DNA of 64,000 nt from Asterochloris sp. CNOR1 (lineage: Eukaryota; Chlorophyta; Trebouxiophyceae; Trebouxiales; Trebouxiaceae), in NCBI GenBank assembly GCA_963969365.1, contig OZ017762.1, positions 310,001 through 374,000 of the forward strand. Direction: 5' to 3'. Numbering within the stretch: the first letter of the stretch is position 1; the number at the start of each line of letters is the position of its first letter. The notes beneath the pieces are model-generated. The model saw nothing but the letters and a program-made list of their open reading frames with translations, was not told the origin of the DNA and did not search any database. Position numbers and translations under genes: made by a program. This document shows positions 22,901 to 33,426 of the stretch, piece after piece.

Positions 22901-25705
22901 CTGGCGCGGTGCTGCACAAACTGCGCCTGGGAGAGCACAGCGTACAGCTTGAGCACGGCGTGCTCCTTCTGGCGTGTCCCGTGGGCTCGTATCACCTGCA
23001 GGACGGGGACAGGTCACAAGCATGATAGGGCAGCTGCTTTGAGTTGGCATGCCACTTCAGGATCAGGTGCTCCTTCTGGCGCACGCCATTCATGTTACCT
23101 GCAGGGAAGGGGGCAGGACGCAGCATGAGAGGGAAGCTGAGCTGTATGATAGTTGCTTTCTGCTCGCAAACTCCCGTTGGGCACATGCCGTGGTCTGCAT
23201 TACCTGACAGCTGCCCAGGCAGGGCGGGCTTGGACCAACGACCTAAGCTGGACAGCACGGCTGTATGACTCGTGCTGCACAAAATCACACCAGAAACGGA
23301 TAGAGCTGCCTGCAGCACTACAGCAAGGTTGCAGCTGGGGGAGACAGACCAGAACCCCAGCGTTTCAAATGAACAAGAGGCCGCAGGCGGCCCGATGCTG
23401 GGCCTGGGGGCCTTGCTGATTCAGCAGGTCATGACGCTGACTCATGTGCATTCTCTGTCCTCATCAACCGAGGTCCTCCTTAACAGAGGATCAAGACTGG
23501 GTTGCTGATCCTCGTACGCCCAGTCACGTGGGGGAGGACGGGGCCAGCAAACGCATTTAGCCCTAATAGCTTATCCTCATATGCCCAGTCATTTGCGGCC
23601 ACGATTTGCTCCCTAAGAGTGAGCATGGCGGGGTTGCAGGGGCAGTTGTGTGGGACAGAGGCAGATCGTGCAGGTGGCAGGCAGCTGGGTGTGCAGCTCT
23701 CAGAGGCAGGCATGGATGGGCTGCTTATGAAGCCAAGAAACAGGCAGAGATGAAAGGTACTCATTTGCACCGAGAGACCAGCAGACCCAGGCAGGTGGCA
23801 GCCTGTGCAGACAGGCCACTGAGTCAGCCAGCCCTCCAGCACTCAAACATAGGCAGACCCATGCAGGCAGCGGCCCATGCAGACAGGCCACTGCAGCTGG
23901 CCGTTCAGCATCCACAGGTAAGCAGACCCAGGCACGTGGCAGCCTGGGCTGTGTGTAAAGGCAGACTGGTGCAGCCAGTCAATGTGCCTCGTCCAGCCAC
24001 AAAGGGGCTGCGCCCCGTCACAGGTATGCAGCTTTGGAGAGCACTGCAGGTGCCCCTACAGCACAGCGCCATACAGCACTCAGGACGCCCAAATGGCATG
24101 CACCCAACCAGGCTTGATGCAAGGAGGACTGCTGTTGGACAGCAGGAGAGGCAGCGCAAAGAGATGCCCCGCCAGACTGCCCTTGGCAGCCACTCAGCTG
24201 TCCCCCCCACCCCCCCAAACATGTTCTCCCAGAACAAGACTGCGAGCAGGTATGTTGGTACGGCTGCTCTGGCAGGCCCACCATGGGCTAGCATTGGGAC
24301 CAGTACCATGCATTCAGCACTGCTGCATGTCCACCGCCTTCCAGCAGTGGCGCCGGGTTTGGCCCCACCACGCCAAGCTTGACAATCATCCATAGCCCAG
24401 GCCTCCCCAGGCTGACCTGTGTCGCCAGATGCCGCACTGCTGAGGCCAGCTGCTGCTGGCTCTGCACCTCCTGTGGCTGCTGGGGAGGCTCCTCCTCATA
24501 GGATGCCGGGGATACCTTACTGCAGCCAGGGCAGCTGGGGTTGTCAGCACAGGAGAATAGGAAGTGTGGCAAGAGGCGCCAGCACCGCAGCTGAGCCCAC
24601 ATGGTGGTTGCTGGCAGCAAGGCCCACGGTTCTTACAGCACAGAGAGCAAGGTGTGCCGCAATGAACACTGCCCAGCAGCCCCCATGGATAGCAGAGGCA
24701 AGGTTGCATCAAGCTTGGATCAGGGTGTGCCGCAGCAGATCACCGTGCAGCAACCCCCAGGAACAGGGCTGCAACTGAGTGCAAGGCTGTGCACCAAGGC
24801 CACAAGGCCCCATGCCCCCCCACGAGCCGAGAGAGATGAGACAGGGCGCCACCGCAATGCTGACAAGGCGGCCCCAAGCTAGGGAACAGACACGGCAGCC
24901 AGTGTCCCGTGCTGGGCTGCAGCTGCACATCCCGCTGGTCGCCTGAGGGTGCAGGTCTGCCAAATGTGCGCTGGGAGTGTTCCCCTATGAGGGTTGCACC
25001 AGCTGGGGACATTCTCAGCACAGGGGAACACTCCCAGCAGGCCTGCTGCCTCTGCCGACCAGCGCCAATCATGCTGCGAAGCAGCCCAGAACTAGCACTG
25101 CCCGAGCTGGCCCCCAAGACTCTCACTGGAAGCAGACAGACCCGCCAGGCCGGCGGTCAGGGGGCAGCCCAGGCATGATGCGCTGTGGCACAAGGAGGCA
25201 CCAGGTCATGTGGATCAGGCGTGAAAGGCAAGCTGCCCCTTTGGCAGGGTTTGGGGTCACTGCCATGAATCACAGCCGCCATTGCAGATGCACCGGATGG
25301 CAGACAGAGGGGCAGTGTGCATGGGTCTCGCTCAGACTGCAACCATCAGTTGCCGCCTCCGTGCTGTGCGGGCACTGCAGAGCAGCGTGCTGCTCTCTCT
25401 GACCTGGGGTAGTCAGAGTCTAGCGGACTCTCTGGCACAGCCTTCTCCGCCACCTCTGGAGCTGCTGCCTCGCCTGCAGGCAGCTGTGATTCTGTTGCTC
25501 TCATGAAGAGCAGCAAGGGGTGCGGACCAGTGATGCGGTGCATGAAGTTCGTGTGTGCAAGGGCCTCCTCTGCTTGATCAGCAGTCGGCTTAATCTGCCT
25601 TTTGCCATGTTGTGACTTATGAGGGCTGGTGAGCTTCAAGTGAATCCAGCGGTCTGTGCTGGTACCGTAGTGATGCCCAGGGGAGAGAGGTTTCGCCAGG
25701 CGCAT
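10974..25705 (-). CDS. Large armadillo-repeat protein (about 20 exons, exon chain partly resolved)
   Basis: ATG at 25705 opens an unrecognised exon (to 25404). Later exons carry armadillo helices. The best are 22995-22795 (HAVLKLYAVLSQAQFVQH), 22088-21914 (VRAMAAAILKILTRWLEHQL), 20687-20472, 19890-19802, 18797-18609 (GGGGLVKPILWVLKSELPE), 18229-18037, 17710-17418 (GAIPGLLAVLKYP; GLDCLLPLLAQPSEEVQ), 16960-16785, 16374-16282, 16065-15803 (GAVPALVDMMGRQ; GALCNLSLGS), 15376-15180 (AEAIPVLIEILLTAQ), 14505-14370, 13965-13790, 12785-12712 and 11582-11365, with an end near 10974. Each repeat has the G-(A)-(I/V)-P-x-L-(V/L)-x-(L/M)-L core of ARM proteins, which are helical scaffolds for protein partners. 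No U-box, kinase or kinesin domain is visible. The locus could be two genes split between 22.8 and 25.4 kb. Many introns hold decayed copies of nearby exon ends. Confidence 0.7.
11670..11835 (-). repeat. Two decayed exon-end copies in an armadillo intron
   Basis: A roughly 45-bp segment (gtgtacaccccagggcc on the plus strand and its variant with acgccagggcc) followed by catctgcacagcagaga appears near 11676 and again near 11788. The copies lie just upstream, in transcript order, of the exon ending at 11365 and resemble its 5' edge. Confidence 0.5.
13020..13260 (-). repeat. About 37-bp minisatellite in an armadillo intron
   Basis: Six or seven imperfect units of the form ctgccagcagtgctgcctgc + aaacccaccagtgctcc run head to tail. 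The unit length is not a multiple of three and frame is not kept between units, so it is not coding. It adjoins the duplicated exon pair at 13.5-13.8 kb. Confidence 0.7.
13520..13830 (-). repeat. Duplicated exon segments, about 190-230 bp apart
   Basis: Two segments, each beginning (plus strand) cagcagc(a/g)atgtggccc and ending near cacctcggccagcacc / cacctgagccagcacc, mark two versions of one exon edge with its donor. The distal one (13.8 kb) continues into the exon encoding YERGEDVIVMKGYKFSRAKL. The other looks decayed. Confidence 0.5.
14850..15125 (-). repeat. Degenerate tandem repeat with ccagcagcggcctg core
   Basis: The core (plus strand) agactccagcagcggcctg occurs at about 15030 and 15093, with a weaker relative (agtccagcagtagcttgg) at 14850. 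Between the first two lies ggcagcaaccgacacaaccc-like filler. It lies in an armadillo intron and has no coding signal. Confidence 0.5.
15645..15825 (-). repeat. Three tandem copies of an exon 3' end with its splice donor
   Basis: The exon ending at 15803 finishes (minus strand) STQDK|gtgag. The same edge recurs in the downstream intron at about 15730 and 15655: plus-strand ctcaccttgtcctgagtgga, cttaccttgtcttggacccc and ctcaccttatcctgagtgaa, about 73 bp apart. All three retain a usable GT donor. Either alternative donors or fossils are possible; divergence favours fossils for the two distal copies. Confidence 0.75.
16900..17180 (-). repeat. Three tandem copies of an exon 5' end with its acceptor
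   Basis: The armadillo exon starting near 16960 opens SPWPRVQYAAASALAML. Its 5' edge with the tgcag acceptor is repeated upstream, in transcript order, near 17070 and 17175. Spacing is about 115 bp and divergence increases with distance. Plus-strand landmarks are ggcagcagcatactgcac, ggcagcagcacactgcac and ggtgcagcatacttcactgc. Confidence 0.75.
18805..19500 (-). repeat. 66/64-bp minisatellite derived from exon-edge sequence
   Basis: About ten near-identical units of 66 bp (some 64 bp, differing by one GT) contain ggattgagtatgctgctgga, atgcagtctggcttgtccac and ctgtgtggcagccgg. The left edge runs into the armadillo exon at 18797, whose upstream flank (tggctggtccacctgtggc) resembles the unit. 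The array therefore seems to have grown from the intron edge. Homogeneity implies recent expansion. It is open on several frames of both strands, but no frame has a domain and mixed 64/66 units break frame. Confidence 0.85.
20340..20480 (-). repeat. Decayed copies of an exon 3' end and donor
   Basis: The exon ending at 20472 contains (plus strand) gctcacctagagagcttatg and gggtgcccatgacgccctcc. Shorter versions recur at about 20408-20450 (ctcacctacaagctgatgtg, gggtgcccatcacgccctcc) and 20335-20385 (gggtgcccaccatgccctcc). They lie in the downstream intron. Confidence 0.7.
20680..20935 (-). repeat. Decayed copies of an exon 5' end and acceptor
   Basis: The segment (plus strand) atggagcctgcagaggca marks the acceptor of the exon at 20687. 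Related atggagcctgcaagggcagc and atggagcctgcaagagcagc occur about 120 and 225 bp further into the upstream intron, each followed by cacaatg and, for the first two, cttgcttga. Confidence 0.7.
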
Positions 25706-26173
25706 GCGCCCTTGGACTCACCCTGACCACCATCTCTTTTGAGCAGTTGCCTCAGTCCACTCCTCAGCATTCCAACTCAGGTGGGTGGGGACGCAACTCC
25801 GGTCCTACCCCAATGCACCGGGAGGGAACGCCAGAGCGTCGCAGGGGCTACAAACCCCACAGCCCTGTGCTGGAGAGGTGGGAGTGTGCGGTTAGCTGGG
25901 AACCCTCTGCAGCGGCCAGCCATCCAGGAGCTTCAGGGCTTTGCCAGCCTGTGCCATGGGCCTGCTGCCAAAGCCCAGCGGTCCTGAGTCTTGATCACAG
26001 CGCCGTTGACTCACATCCGCCTATCTGACGGGAACTCCGTTTGAGCCGAGCTGATTAATTGCGCCTTCACTGGGCTCTACAAAGGGGCAGCACACGTGAA
26101 CAACTTCCCGGTCTCAGTGAGATGGCAGGGGTGGTCTTCACTGAACATCCCAGATGGCTCATGTGAAAGACGT

Positions 26174-29100
26174 TCATGCCTCTGCATGCAGGGGCCTGTT
26201 GCCCTCCATGGCAGGGGTCTCAAAGAGGTGCTCTGGGCGCTTGAGGTGTAGCCTGCCGTGGTTGCTGATCAAGCGAGCATTGACGCCATCGTTTACCAGA
26301 CGGCCCTCCTTCTTCCATGCCAGGAAGTCATCGCGAGAGAACTTGGTGAAGCCCCTGCAGGCAGGGGAGAGGGTCAGCCCGCCAGCAGCAAAGCAAGGAG
26401 AAGGCAGCAAGGGGCTGGCGACATGCTAGGGGTGTACCATGCACTGCAGCAACCCTCAGGGGTGCACGAGACGAGCTCACTCTGTGATGCACCCGCATGA
26501 GAGGAGCCGAGACTTCCGTTGGTGCAGCAGTGCTGTCCTGTTGTGCCTGGCTGCAGACAGACTTACACCCCCATAACTTTGTGTTGGGAATTCTCAAGAA
26601 GTTCACCAAAGCGTTTACGTCACAGCTTAGGGACCTCACCAAACAAGCTCACGTCAGCTCAAGTCACCATCATGGCAGGGTGCTCACCAGTTCCTGCCCA
26701 CCACAATCTTCTGGCGCCCTGCAATCTTGAACTTTGCCCGCCGCATTGCCTCCTGGGCCTGCAACAAAGTGGTGGATCACAGTCAGCAGGGATCCGCAAT
26801 CACACAGCACATGTCCATCAAGCAGGGCAACTCAGCAAACAGCTCTATTTACTACCAGGATACTCCCCAGATCTCAAGCATGCAGATATCAGTAAGGGGC
26901 AGCAAAAGAGTCATGCAATCACACCATGAGGTTCATCTGGGCTGCAGGTAGACAGAAAACCAACAGACCACAAGGCTCCACCAGGCCGGCCTGTACCACA
27001 GAACCCACCAACCACAAGGCTCCAACAATCCTGGCACGAGGACTGAGCTCCTTAACACAGCTGGCCGCTCAGAAGTGGCTGAGGCATTGTCTGAAGGGGG
27101 AATACATCCTAGCGCTCACCGCTGCAACGTGCTGGTCCTTGCAGCGGATGGACAGCAGGATCTGCCCAATCGCCACGCGGGCGCACAGGCCCTGGGGCTT
27201 CCCGAAGGCGCCACGCATGCCAGTCTGCAGGCGATCAGCGCCGGCGCATGACAGCATCTTGTTGATGCGCAGCACGTGGAAGGGGTGCACCCTGCAGGCC
27301 GGGACAGGCTGTGTGTCAGTGATTGTGCGTATGCCCTGCGCCCCAGGTCCGGCCGCTCCTGATGCAGCGATGGGCACAGCTGAGGCTACAGTGGACCGAG
27401 AGGGTTCGGGCCCATATCATTGCACATGACGAGGATGCCCAGCAGGCAGGGACAGGCACTGTGTCACGTATGATCTGTGGGGACCTCAGGACAGTGGTGC
27501 ATTGAGCGGGGAGTGTGTCGGTGGTGGGGTCTGGGCGCTGTGTCAATGATGGAGTGCGGGCACGCTGCGACGGCGATGCGGTTTCTGCACCTCTTTGCAG
27601 AGGCGTGCTGCCAGTGTCAGGCAGCACCAAGGCAGCAGGCTGCCGTACGAGAGGTGCAGCAGCAGCAGCAGGGTCCACTACGACAGGCCAGGCGTAGGGC
27701 CAAGCAAATGTGGCGGTGGGAGAGTGGTGGCCAGGCGCCAGGCCACGCCCACAGCTCCGATGCTGTTGGGAGCACTCAGCAAGACCCTGAGCTCTGGCCC
27801 CGCCACCCTGGCTGACCAACAGCAGCACCCTGGCTGCTCACCTGATGCGCAGGTGGAACGTGTCCTTGCCCGCGTTCTTCACCATGTACTTGTTGGCAGC
27901 AATGCGAGCAGCCTCCAGGGCCTCTGATGACACTTGCTCCTTCTCCCAACTGCGAGTACAGGGAGGTCAACGTCAGCAAGGGCAAGTCAGACACACTGGC
28001 AGCAGTGCGGCCTGCCATGTGTTGTCCCAGCACATGCCCCTGGCTGTGTAAGCAGTTGAGACCAGGGCCCCTGAGGACAGCTGCTCCTGCTCCCCCAACT
28101 GCAGGCAGGGAGGGCAGGGTCAACAAAAGCAAGTGGACATACTGGCAGCAGTGCATGCAGATTCCTGGGCCATACTGGCAGCAGTGCGAGCTGCCTCTAG
28201 GACCCCTGAAGACAGCTGCTCCTTCACCCAACTGCAGGTACAGGAAGCGCAGGTCAGCAAAAGTAAGTGGACATACGGGCAGCAGTGCAAGCTGCCTCCA
28301 GGGACACTTGAGGGCACACTGGGTTCACAGCTGCCCTGCAGTTGCAGGGCGCCAGATGAGCAGTGTGAGCTGGGGACATGCTGAGGTGCACATGGACGAA
28401 GCAGCCTGCAGCCATGCATGAGCAGATGCAGCAAGCGGCCCTCTTGATCATTGCCCTGCTGCAGAGAAGGGCAGGTCAGCAAGAACAGGTTGCAAGCTGA
28501 TTGCGAGGGCGTCTTCTAACAGGCCAACACCTTCTTCCAACTGCACACAGGAAGGCAGACGGTCAGCTAACAGAGGCACTGAATGTAATGGGCATGTGCC
28601 TGTGTTAGCTGCAGCCACACTGATCAAAGGCAGGAGAGGTAGGGCCGCCAAGGGGACATGGTGTCTCCCATGAGATGCCTGCTGCTGCCATGGGGCCTGA
28701 GCACCTGGCCAATGGCACAGCAGGACCATCTTAGAAAAGTGGTGGCCAGCCTGCGCAGTGCGCTGCTATGCCTGCACAGCGGTCTCTGATGCCTGCCACT
28801 GCAGCAGCTGCTGCCAGTCAGCTGATGCACCAGGCGCCGCCTGCAGTGCTTGGCAGGTAGCCTCTGCTGAGCAGGCCAGCGCAGCTGTCCAGGCCATTCA
28901 TGAGGGCTGAGGCGCCCATGAAGCTGGCAGCAGCTGGGGTCCTGCCAGTCCTCCAGTAAAGCCGCTCGCTTCAGCTGCCCTGGGCAGCTGCGTCCTGCGC
29001 CACTGACCTGGCCATGTGCACACAGAGTGGGTACTGCTCCACAGCTGCCTTCTTGGCGCCAACATCATAGATCCTGATTTTGGGGTCTGGAACACCGCGG

Positions 29101-29317
29101 CAGTACCTGCTCTTGGGGTAAGGCTTGTTCTTGATCTGCCTGCAGTGAGTCAAGACCTCAAGTGTCAACCAGGGGCACAGCGCAAGGCACAGGCAGCTCC
29201 ACACGCAGAACTGGCTTCGAGGCACCTAGTCTGCTGCCATCGTAAGGCAGCATGGCCACCATGTCACCCAACACATGATGAGTCCCACCTGTAGCAGCGA
29301 GCCGGCCGACGGCCCAT
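26174..29317 (-). CDS. RPL10: 60S ribosomal protein uL16 (L10), complete
   Basis: The six exons are 29317-29289, 29139-29008, 27949-27842, 27291-27120, 26758-26688 and 26354-26174. All splice phases fit and give 230 aa, against about 215-220 in most eukaryotes. Family landmarks run in order: [20 protein letters not shown] at the N-terminus, [80 protein letters not shown] and [10 protein letters not shown], then a divergent C-terminus. uL16 joins the 60S subunit late, near the peptidyl-transferase centre and P site. The gene is divergent from cysteine synthase, with 152 bp between start codons. The tail after [11 protein letters not shown]-like residues differs from the usual GCHGPL..RQPGRAFL. 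Intron 2 holds decayed copies of the 5' edge of exon 3. Confidence 0.97.
28050..28560 (-). repeat. Fossil copies of RPL10 exon 3 edge within intron 2
   Basis: Exon 3 begins (plus-strand view) ...cctctgatgacacttgctcc ttctcccaactgcg. Recognisable relatives follow in the intron: cccctgaggacagctgctcc with cccccaactgcag (about 28060-28105), then cccctgaagacagctgctcc with acccaactgcag and an upstream ggcagcagtgcgagctgcct (about 28165-28240), a partial near 28290 and a weak one near 28505-28550. Each retains an acceptor-like ctgcag. Confidence 0.75.
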
Positions 29318-29469
29318 CTTGCTGATCTGGTGGGGAAAGTGTCCCCTGACTGCTCTGTGGAGGGTGGAAGGTTCCTATTACTAGAGCCGGCTGACCTAAG
29401 CAACAAAGTCTTCGACCTAGCTACGAAAGAACACAGAGGGGAAGCACGTCAACACGTGCCATTGCCAGC
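29318..29469. promoter_or_regulatory. Compact divergent promoter, RPL10 / cysteine synthase
   Basis: The RPL10 start (29317, minus) and the proposed cysteine synthase start (29470, plus) are 152 bp apart, so both promoters and leaders share this interval. No TATA box is evident. Confidence 0.55.
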
Positions 29470-32400
29470 ATGAATGTACTGAACAGACAGCAGATGGGCT
29501 TGGTGGGCTGTCATGTCCTGCCGGTGTGATTTTGCTTGATGCAGAACATCCAGCCTCCTGAGCAGGCGAGGCTCACCCCTCCTTGCTATCACTGCAGGCT
29601 CGCCAAGCACTGCACACTGTCCCACGCCACAGGCATCAAACCTGCCACCGCCAGAGGGCAGTGAATGTATATGCTGCTGTTGCGGCGCCACCTCAGGCAG
29701 AGACCAGGATTGCAGGAGACGTCAGTCAGCTCATAGGTGTGCTCTCAGACCCCATGCAGGGGAGATCAAGCTGTGGGTGCCATGTGGAGGTTGCTGTATG
29801 CATTGCAAGCTCTCTCCAAGCCATGGCCTGCGTTTCCCTGCCATGGTGCCATGCCACCAGGCAGCACAGGGACGCAGGACAAAATGCTGGTAGTGCTTGC
29901 CAAGTTGTTTGCTGGCAGCCCAAACACACCCACTCGAGCTGTGCTGCTTCACTGTGCTGGTGGTCATTTGAATTTTGCTTTCCTGAGCCAGCATGCACAG
30001 CCCTTTGTGGTGAGCTGTTGGGCTGCACGGCACGGCATGCGGTTCCACTGAAGGACACGTCTGTGTCAAGGTGTAGGAGTGGCCTCATGCACCCGCCCTG
30101 CATGCCATGCTAGTGCATGTCCACCATTGCAGCACAACCTGGAGAGGCAGCTGGCTAGTGCTGAGGCCAAGCGGCATGCGACCCGGCCCTGTAAGTCGTG
30201 TCTGCAGGGCGGTTCTCCCAGCAGGGGTTGGGATGGACTTTGGGGGGGGGGGAGCCTGGTCTCGCAGCCTGTGACATGGCTCTCTCTGTCCTCCACCGGC
30301 AAGCCAATCTTCCTGCAGGGCACCCGAGATTTTTTACTGACCTGAGCCAACTCAGCCCTGAGGTGGTTGTTGCAGGCCCTCCCTGTTTGTAGACCTGTAC
30401 CATGCAGTGGAGGGCCAGCCATGCAGCATGTGACAGTCTCTCTGGTAGTTGCTGCAGGCTTCGCCCCAATGGCTCTGTTCTGAAGCAGGGTTTGCTGCAG
30501 GCAATATTGGCTTTGCATCACATGTTGGGGTGCTGTTGCTACGCATCATGTGGAAGGGCCTTCTTCAGGATTTTGGGCTGCAGGTCTCACCTCCATGCAG
30601 CACAGCTCTTGCCTGGGCCACACAGCCCCATGGTACCTGCTGCAGGCAATACCCCCGATGGTGGACCTGCTACTGCAATCTACCTGCAAAAAAGCTTGAG
30701 CATCATGTGACAGGCTGTCTGCGGCGCCCTCAATGAACAACAGGGACCAAATGCGCAACAGGAACCCTGCTACATGCAGTTGCTGCTGGTGCAGGTCTCG
30801 AGGACTGCTGTGCATGACCCCTGCTGCAGGTCACACGCCCCATGGTCATAACTGCTCAGCACAGTGGGGGACCCTCGCCAACATTGCAGCAAAGCAGCGT
30901 GCGGCAAGCAGCTGTGAGAGGGCTCTGTGCGGTGTCTGCAGGAGGCACCCACCTCCCAGCTTCTGTCTGCCTACATCTCATGGCTGCCACTGCCATGTTT
31001 TGAGCCTGTTTCATACTTTCTGCTGCAGGCAACACCCCCATGGTCTACCTGCACAGGACAGTGGAGGGCTCGCTGGCCAAGATCGCAGCTAAGCTGGAGT
31101 TTATGGAGCCCTGCGCCAGCGTGAAGGATCGCATCGGCTACAGCATGATCACAGATGCTGAGCAGGCAGGCCACATCAGGCCAGGCAAGGTGAGGCAAGC
31201 CCTGCTTTGGGTCACAGATGCTGGGCAGGGCTCGGCACGTGGGCCGGGCAAGGTGTGGAAAGCACCGTGTCGGGTGCAGCTCGGTCACAGATGCTGATTG
31301 GGGACGGCACATCAGGCCAGGCAAGGTGAGGAGAGCCCTGCTATGCATGCAGCACGATGCAGAGCAATCTGGGGCCATCTCATCAGGCAAGGTGTGGAGC
31401 CTGTGGAGAAGCATCGGCTGTGCGCAGCTGGGTTTCCTGTGAGTACAAAAGCCGGGGATATCATGAAAGGCAGTGCTGCAGGCAGAGGCTCTCATGCTGT
31501 GCAACAACAGTCACAGGAGTGGTATCATCCAGGCTTTAGGCAGGCAGCTCCCCAAGTAAAGGCTTCACTCAAAGGAGCAGGGCAGGGTGCATCATGTCCT
31601 CATGCTTTTGAAGGGACGCTGTGACCAGCCACATTGCCTGCTGGGTATACCCCAAGGGGAGCAGCAGAGTAATGCGTCCTATCTGTCAGCCAGACGCTCA
31701 GCCATGGCCCCTGTGCTTCTGCGGCACACCACGCTGGTGGAGGCCACTTTGGGAAGTCTGGCAATCAGCTGCCGTTGGGCAGCACGCTGTGCCCCACACA
31801 ACAGGCCTCACCACCCTTGATTCTGCTGCTGCAGACCACGCTGGTTGAGCCCACCTCAGGGAACACAGGCATTGGCCTGGCATTTGTGGCGGCCGCCAAG
31901 GGCTACAAGCTGTGAGTGCTCATCTTTGCTTTGTGCACTTCTGTGCTGCCACTCTTATAAAAATTCACATTGTTGCGCCCTTGATGGCATCAGCTATTGA
32001 CTTGTTGCCTGGCCATTATCAAGCTGCACTCTGCGGTGCCAGCTGCTTGCTGCCGTAGCCTAGCTGGGGTGCAAGCGTTGTGGCAATCCTGCCTTTGCCC
32101 ACCACTGCCTGTCATGGTGCCATCTCATCACGCCAGCATGCTCCTGCATTGCATGTGCCTGTCACACGCCACACTGTATGCGGCAGACATTCCATGGCCA
32201 GCATGGCTGGCTACAAGTGCAGGGTGCTCACCATGACGTTCTCAAGCACTGAGCACACACATGAAACAACTTGCATAACTCTTGGCTTGGGCCAACGTCT
32301 CTTACTCTTGCCCACCCTCCTGCTTACCAAAACCATCGCAATATTTTGCTGTGCAGGGTGCTGACCATGCCGGCTTCCATGTCTTTGGAGCGTCGCATTC

Positions 32401-33161
32401 TCTTGAGGGCATTTGGCGCAGAGCTGGTGCTGACTGATCCTGCTAAGGGTGAGACTCCTGGAGTTCTGCTATCACCCTGATGGCACCCTGCATTGGCATC
32501 CTGCTGTGGGGTTCTGAAGCAGAGCTGGTGCTGACCGACCCTGCAAGTGAGCCAGTGCTGGCACTGTGCACACTGCAATGTCAGTCTGCTCCGGGCCTTT
32601 GGGAGCAGCGCTGGTGCTGGCTGGCCCTGCCAAGGGTGAGACTCCTGTTGCTGGGCTGGCACCCTGTATTGCAGTCCATGTTGTTGATGCCTTTGGGGGC
32701 AGCGGAGGCCTTGAGTGACCTAAGAGAACGCAGGGACTATGCTAGGCACCCTGCGCTCACGTCCTGCTGCACCTGGCGCCCTGCATTGGTATACTGCTGA
32801 GAACATTTAAGATAGAGGCGGAGCTGACTGACCTGCGCATGCTTTTCTTGAGGCTGGGCAAAACCCTATATTCAGATTGGTGTGGCCTTTGCGGGCAGGG
32901 CTGGTGCTGGCCATCCTGCCACAAGAGAGGCTTGGCACCCTGCCATAGGCTTCAGTCTGGTGTGGCCTTTGCAGGCAAAGCTGGTGCTGGCTGACCTTCA
33001 CAGAGGTAGGACACCTCTGTAAGATGGTGTGGTCGATGAACTTACCATGCTGTATATGAACTGCAGGCATGAAGGGCGCCGTCCTGAAGGCAGAAGAGAT
33101 TGCATCTGCGACCCCCGATGCTTTCGTGCTACAGCAATTTGAAAACCCTGCCAACCCTAAG
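29470..33161 (+). CDS. Cysteine synthase (O-acetylserine(thiol)lyase), probably plastid; 3' exons missing
   Basis: The exons are 29470-29502 (proposed start), 29598-29736, 31029-31189, 31835-31911, 32357-32448 and 33067-33161, with all phases matching. The first two encode an Arg/His/Ala-rich leader (about 40 aa) ending DVSQLIG, as expected of a plastid transit peptide. [13 protein letters not shown] follows, then [16 protein letters not shown] with the PLP-binding lysine in SVKDRIG. After that come [20 protein letters not shown] (the TSGNTG phosphate/substrate loop), [13 protein letters not shown] and [12 protein letters not shown]. The enzyme makes cysteine from O-acetylserine and sulfide. 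The remaining family exons (GTGGT loop, SSGAA, C-terminus) are absent before the gap at 33427 and may lie in it. Introns 3 and 4 contain decayed copies of exon edges. Confidence 0.9.
30360..30700 (+). repeat. Decayed copies of the 5' edge of a cysteine synthase exon
   Basis: The exon at 31029 opens gcaacacccccatggtctac. In the preceding intron are ggcaatacccccgatggtgg (about 30645) and gtagacctgtaccatgcagt with ggagggccag (about 30390-30412), which match ctacctgcacaggacagtgg agggctcg of the true exon in diverged form. Confidence 0.6.
31143..31420 (+). repeat. Four tandem copies of a cysteine synthase exon 3' end with donor
   Basis: The exon ends at 31189 with gatcacagatgctgagcagg then caggccaggcaag|gtgagg. 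Copies follow at about 31209-31251 (ending ccgggcaag|gtgtgg), 31284-31327 (ccaggcaag|gtgagg) and 31354-31391 (tcaggcaag|gtgtgg). Spacing is about 65-75 bp and each keeps a GT donor. A further relative lies at 38094-38135 and 42778-42819 inside the 4.7-kb blocks, which ties those blocks to this gene. Confidence 0.85.
31725..31770 (+). repeat. Fossil copy of the TTLVEP exon start
   Basis: The segment ccacgctggtggaggccac about 105 bp before the true exon (accacgctggttgagccca at 31835) is a decayed copy of its 5' edge. The same kind of copy is present in all three 4.7-kb blocks (33813, 38497, 43181). Confidence 0.65.
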
Positions 33162-33426
33162 GTGTGCCGCAGGCCACTGGTGCCAGCGCCTCCCACGCAC
33201 ACAAGGCCACACCTGCAGTTGTGCTGTACTGCTCTGTGTGTGATGTGGTGTCTTGGGTGCTTACGTACAGCAGACGCCAGGGCTCAGAGATGGGACCTCA
33301 ACGGTACCTTGCGCGTCTTACAGCCGGTCCCAAGTGTTCACGCTCTCTTGACGCTGCACTGACAGAACGGGCCTGGAGAGCTCGTCTGTGTCTGCACCCA
33401 AACGCACTTTTGGCAATCGCTCATAT

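Noticed and set aside
30240-30252. Run of G (12) near 30241
   Set aside because: Simple homopolymer in a cysteine synthase intron; no structure beyond that.
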